From: CAUZRD01 sp963582255
GTDB taxonomy: Bacteria > Pseudomonadota > Alphaproteobacteria > Rhizobiales > TMED25
NCBI GenBank assembly: GCA_963582255.1
Contig: CAUZRD010000012.1
Coordinates: forward strand, 1 to 26,170
DNA length: 26,170 nt
Reading direction: 5' to 3'
Shown here: one piece after another, positions 23,139 to 26,170 of the stretch
How positions within the stretch are numbered: the stretch's first letter is position 1
Layout: every line of letters starts with the position of its first letter
Translations under genes and position numbers: made by a program
Notes under the pieces: generated by a model
Seen by the model: only the letters and a program-made list of their open reading frames with translations
What the model was told of the DNA's origin: nothing
The model's database searches: none

Positions 23139-23681
23139 ATAGCACGTAGACCTCACAGGGCCCCACCACAGCGTGAAGCGCAGGGCCCGCGCACCAATGA
23201 GCAGATTGACGTCGTTGAGGTGCGCTTGATTGGTCCGGATGGAAATAATTACGGATCTGTTCCGATGTCAGCAGCTCTTGAAGCCGCAAACCGTGTTGGC
23301 CTTGATCTCGTAGAGATTTCGCCGAACTCAAATCCACCGGTCTGTAAAATCATGGACTATGGAAAATATAAGTACCAAGAGCAGAAAAAAGCTGCGGAGG
23401 CGCGTAAAAATCAGAAGACCTTCGATGTGAAGGAAATCAAGATGCGTCCGAATATCGATATACATGACTATGATGTAAAACTGCGCAATATGAGACGATT
23501 CTTCGACGAGGGAGATAAGGTCAAGGTGACATTACGTTTCCGTGGTCGAGAAATGGCGCATCAGGAATTGGGTGCCCAGCTTTTGAACAGGGTCAAAACG
23601 GAAGTTACCGAATACGCCAAGTGCGAAGCGGAACCGAGATTTGAAGGTCGACAGATGGTTATGGTGCTGGCACCGCGTTGA
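23139..23681 (+). CDS. infC: Translation initiation factor IF-3, apparent ATA start
   Basis: IF-3 binds the 30S subunit, blocks premature 50S joining and rejects non-canonical initiation codons. Starting at ATA 23139 gives 180 residues, the usual length. The N-terminal domain begins ARRPHRAPPQREAQGPRTNE, as in alphaproteobacterial IF-3, and continues QIDVVEVRLIGPDG. DLVEISPNSNPPVCKIMDYG follows, then the linker helix QEQKKAAEARKNQ, and the C-terminal domain with KEIKMRPNIDIHDYDVK and KVTLRFRGREMAHQELG. The first conventional start, GTG at 23220, would remove 27 residues of the conserved N-terminal domain. No ATG, GTG or TTG lies between the in-frame TAG (23124) and that GTG. E. coli infC starts at AUU for autocontrol, so AUA here would serve the same logic. 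Confidence 0.95.
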   Translation: MARRPHRAPPQREAQGPRTNEQIDVVEVRLIGPDGNNYGSVPMSAALEAANRVGLDLVEISPNSNPPVCKIMDYGKYKYQEQKKAAEARKNQKTFDVKEIKMRPNIDIHDYDVKLRNMRRFFDEGDKVKVTLRFRGREMAHQELGAQLLNRVKTEVTEYAKCEAEPRFEGRQMVMVLAPR

Positions 23682-23903
23682 CGTGGTGATGCCCTCTCGT
23701 TTTTCGCATCCTGCGTTTTCTAAATGGTAGTTACCAAACTTGCGTATTAGCTGGATGGGAAACAACCTTCTGGTGCCCTTGCAATTTGGTCTGGTTTGCG
23801 CTTTAACCCGACGCCGATCTAGGGATCATCCGGCGGGGCATGCCGAGGTGGTCCGCAATGCGTGGTGTGATAGCGCCGAAACGACTTAAAAAGGATACGC
23901 AAA
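23682..23903. other. infC-rpmI spacer, possible L20 or attenuation leader
   Basis: A 222-nt gap inside the operon. CGCA-TCC-TGCG (23706-23716) followed by TTTT is a short hairpin with a T-run. In other bacteria a structured leader here binds L20 to control rpmI-rplT. I cannot confirm such a fold by eye. Confidence 0.3.
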
Positions 23904-24104
23904 ATGCCCAAGCTCAAGACTAAATCGGGGGCTAAGAAGCGATTCAAGGTGACCTCGACCGGGAAGATTATGTGCGGTCAGGCCGGCAAACGGCATGGCA
24001 TGATCAAACGCACAAATAAATTCATTCGCAATGCCCGTGGCATGTCGATTTTGGCCGGACCTGATCAGAAGATCGTGCGCCAATTTCTGCCTTATGGCTG
24101 CTAG
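23904..24104 (+). CDS. rpmI: 50S ribosomal protein L35
   Basis: A small basic protein of the large ribosomal subunit, 66 residues. It starts MPKLKTKSGAKKRFKVTSTG, as L35 proteins do, then has KRHGMIKRTNKFIRNARGM and ends LPYGC. AAGGA lies upstream of the ATG at 23904. It sits between infC and rplT, the classic arrangement. A 222-nt gap separates it from infC, so it may have its own promoter or leader control. Confidence 0.96.
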   Translation: MPKLKTKSGAKKRFKVTSTGKIMCGQAGKRHGMIKRTNKFIRNARGMSILAGPDQKIVRQFLPYGC

Positions 24105-24122
24105 AGTCTAAGGAGAAGCAAT

Positions 24123-24482
24123 ATGGCACGAGTAAAAAGAGGTGTGACCAGCCATGCGCGGCACGCCAAGGTTATCAAGAAAGCAAAAGGCTATTATGGG
24201 CGGCGCAAGAACACAATTCGCATCGCACGTCAGGCTGTCGAAAAAGCCGGGCAATATGCATATCGGGATAGGAAAGTACGCAAGCGTAATTTCCGCGCTC
24301 TTTGGATTCAGCGCATTAATGCGGCGACCAGGGAACATGGCCTGACTTACGGCCGGTTTATTCATGGGCTTGATCTTGCTGGTGTTGAGGTCGACCGTAA
24401 GGTTATGGCAGATCTTGCCGTGCATGAGCCGGATAGTTTCAAAGCGCTGGTTGATAAGGCCGAAAATGCCCTTGCTGCATAG
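24123..24482 (+). CDS. rplT: 50S ribosomal protein L20
   Basis: L20 binds 23S rRNA early in 50S assembly and in many bacteria represses its own operon. The 119-residue product begins MARVKRGVTSHARHAKVIKK, followed by AKGYYGRRKNTIRIARQAVE, and has RDRKVRKRNFRALWIQRIN in the globular part. It ends in alanine-rich ENALAA. AAGGAG precedes the ATG at 24123, and only 18 nt separate it from rpmI. Length and composition (basic N-terminal tail) are normal. Confidence 0.97.
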   Translation: MARVKRGVTSHARHAKVIKKAKGYYGRRKNTIRIARQAVEKAGQYAYRDRKVRKRNFRALWIQRINAATREHGLTYGRFIHGLDLAGVEVDRKVMADLAVHEPDSFKALVDKAENALAA

Positions 24483-24606
24483 GTAGGCGACTGCTGCGCT
24501 TTTTATTTGGAGCGCGGTCCATTTCCAGTGACTGACCTTGAGGGTTCTGTAGTCTTATCATGACAGATGGAATCGGTTGCTCTGCAATCGGCGAAGGTTT
24601 TAGACG

Positions 24607-25698
24607 ATGACGCAGAACATCGACCTTGGCGACCTAGAGGCGGATATTGCCAAAAGCGTCTCTGATATATCGACGCTGGAGGAGCTTGAAAGTCTCAGAG
24701 TTGGCGTCCTTGGTAAAAAAGGCAGTGTTTCGACATTGATGCGTGGCCTTGGTGGCATGACCCCCGATGAGCGGCATGACATGGGTCCGAAGCTTAATGG
24801 TCTAAAAGATAGAGTAAGTAAGTTGATCAGCGCCCGCCACGGTGCGCTTGAAGATGCTGTGCTCGATGCGGCTCTGGTGGCCGAGCGAGTTGATGTTACT
24901 CTACCGGTGCGCGAAGGGCCTCTAACGGAAGGGCGGATTCATCCTGTTAGCCAGGTCATGGATGAATTGACTGCTATATTCTCCGATATGGGGTTCCGAG
25001 TGGCGGAAGGACCTGATATCGAAGACGATTTTCATAATTTCAATGCTCTCAATATTCCTGAAAGCCACCCAGCGCGTCAGATGATGGATACGTTCTATCT
25101 CCCTGATCGTGAGGATGGTACAACCATGGTACTGCGTACCCATACCAGTCCGGTGCAGATTCGCACGATGCTGACGCAGGAACCACCAATCAGGATTATT
25201 GCGCCGGGACGGACCTATCGTTCAGACTCAGACCAGACCCATACGCCGATGTTTCATCAAGTCGAGGGGTTGGTAATCGATACCAAGACTCATATGGGGC
25301 ATATGAAATGGTGTCTTGAGGAGTTCTGCAAGTCATTCTTCGAAGTTGATGAGATCAAGATGCGCTTCCGACCGAGTTACTTTCCGTTTACCGAACCGTC
25401 GGCCGAGGTCGATATTGGCTGCGCGCGGGTTGGCAATGAACTGCGCATTGGTGAAGGAGATGATTGGCTGGAGATTTTGGGATCAGGCATGGTGCATCCC
25501 CAGGTGCTCCGTAATGTCGGGATAGACCCGGATGTTTATCAGGGTTTTGCCTTTGGCATGGGGGTTGATCGGATTGCGATGCTAAAATATGGCATGCCAG
25601 ATTTACGGGCGTTCTTCGATGCCGATCTGAGGTGGCTGAAACATTACGGCTTCAGATGCCTCGACGTACCCTCGCTTTCTGGCGGACTTTCCGCATGA
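24607..25698 (+). CDS. pheS: Phenylalanine--tRNA ligase alpha subunit
   Basis: PheS is the catalytic subunit of the alpha2beta2 enzyme that charges tRNA-Phe. The 363-residue product has an N-terminal coiled-coil tRNA-binding domain (about 1-90; LRVGVLGKKGSVSTLMRGLG). The class II catalytic domain includes GPDIEDDFHNFNALNIPESH, LRTHTSPVQIRTM (acceptor contact), motif 2 PGRTYRSDSDQTHTPMFHQV, and motif 3 GFAFGMGVDRIAMLKYGM. GAAGG lies before the ATG at 24607. It is separated from rplT by 124 nt and from pheT by 43 nt. No Phe-rich leader peptide is evident upstream. Confidence 0.97.
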   Translation: MTQNIDLGDLEADIAKSVSDISTLEELESLRVGVLGKKGSVSTLMRGLGGMTPDERHDMGPKLNGLKDRVSKLISARHGALEDAVLDAALVAERVDVTLPVREGPLTEGRIHPVSQVMDELTAIFSDMGFRVAEGPDIEDDFHNFNALNIPESHPARQMMDTFYLPDREDGTTMVLRTHTSPVQIRTMLTQEPPIRIIAPGRTYRSDSDQTHTPMFHQVEGLVIDTKTHMGHMKWCLEEFCKSFFEVDEIKMRFRPSYFPFTEPSAEVDIGCARVGNELRIGEGDDWLEILGSGMVHPQVLRNVGIDPDVYQGFAFGMGVDRIAMLKYGMPDLRAFFDADLRWLKHYGFRCLDVPSLSGGLSA

Positions 25699-25741
25699 GC
25701 TCAGGCATTGTGATTGTTGCTGCGATGGGCGGTGGAAGGTC

Positions 25742-26170
25742 ATGAAGTTTACTTTGTCATGGCTGAAAGACCATCTGGATACCCAGGTGGGGCTTGATGT
25801 TATTGCGGCAAAGCTCAACATGGTTGGCCTTGAGGTTGAGGGCATCGAAAATCCCTCAGATGCGTTCAGCGCCTTTACCGTGGGCCATATTATTTCTGCG
25901 CGCGCGCATCCCGATGCGGACAGACTTCAGGTTTGCCTGGTTGAAACCGGAAGTGGCGAAGTTCAGGTTGTGTGTGGTGCGCCCAATGCACGTGCTGGTC
26001 TGAAAGGTGTTTTTGCTCCATCTGGCACACATGTCCCTGGCACAGGGCTTGATCTTAAAGTAACCAAGATTAGGGGAATTGAGTCAAATGGAATGCTGCT
26101 TTCCGAGCGTGAGCTTGGGTTGTCAGACGAGCATGATGGTATTGTTGAGCTGGCTGAAGACGCCCTGATT
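25742..26170 (+). CDS. pheT: Phenylalanine--tRNA ligase beta subunit, 5' part (truncated by window edge)
   Basis: PheT is the structural, tRNA-binding and editing subunit. The 143 codons present begin MKFTLSWLKDHLDTQVGLDV, the family start, followed by LNMVGLEVEGIENPSDAFSA. An OB-fold tRNA-binding region follows with VGHIISARAHPDADRLQVC, VVCGAPNARAGLKGVFAPSG and KIRGIESNGMLLSERELGLS. GGAAGG precedes the ATG at 25742. The frame runs open to the last base, so about 650 further residues lie beyond the window. Confidence 0.97.
   Translation, partial: MKFTLSWLKDHLDTQVGLDVIAAKLNMVGLEVEGIENPSDAFSAFTVGHIISARAHPDADRLQVCLVETGSGEVQVVCGAPNARAGLKGVFAPSGTHVPGTGLDLKVTKIRGIESNGMLLSERELGLSDEHDGIVELAEDALI

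Noticed and set aside
23220..23222. GTG as the infC start
   Set aside because: It cuts into the conserved IF-3 N-terminal domain and lacks a strong Shine-Dalgarno, whereas ATA 23139 has one.
1..26170. CRISPR array, rRNA, transposase or origin of replication
   Set aside because: I looked for evenly spaced repeats, conserved rRNA segments, transposase motifs and DnaA-box clusters and found none.

Overview
The window looks like a chromosomal segment of an alphaproteobacterium, probably free-living, with moderate GC and compact operons. The main pointers are an FzlA-type GST-like division protein directly upstream of queG, an NDUFA9-like complex I protein, an lptC-lptA-lptB-rpoN cluster, and an infC-rpmI-rplT-pheS-pheT operon. 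The GC-mixed, tightly spaced layout would suit a marine lineage, but I cannot fix the genus from sequence reading alone.

Layout. 1-122 (+): tail of an unrecognised gene. 350-4899 (-): an RNase D-like exonuclease, then lptC, lptA, lptB and rpoN. This is a lipopolysaccharide-transport and sigma-54 block. 5060-6571 (+): two exported proteins, DUF411 and CIA30-like, each preceded by a near-identical 51-nt promoter-like element, which suggests co-regulation. 6800-8526 (-): trhO (tRNA U34 hydroxylase) and a GST, followed by a possible degenerate SEC-C mini-ORF. 8804-14818 (+): an accessory DNA-metabolism block with a PD-(D/E)XK nuclease bearing Fe-S-like cysteines, a decayed DUF3883 fragment, an SbcD/YhaO-like phosphoesterase and a large SbcC/YhaN-like ATPase with a central membrane hairpin and a long C-terminal extension. 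14838-17653 (-): two tandem paralogous GT-B-like genes, probably for surface glycans, next to tRNA-Leu(CAG) at 17891-17977. 18169-22994: NDUFA9-like protein, uppP (opposite strand), fzlA, queG and an SDR/epimerase. 23139-26170 (+): infC, rpmI, rplT, pheS and the 5' part of pheT.

How the parts relate. The two ends are housekeeping: envelope biogenesis and alternative sigma factor on the left, translation on the right. The middle is the accessory part. The nuclease, SbcD-like and SbcC-like genes plus the DUF3883 relic look like a DNA-repair or defence locus. The glycan genes beside a tRNA look like a variable surface-polysaccharide insertion. The best-supported unusual signals are the AUA start implied for infC, the duplicated promoter element at the DUF411 and CIA30 genes, and the three-gene nuclease/SMC-like module with its relic. 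I saw no CRISPR array, rRNA, transposase or recognisable origin.
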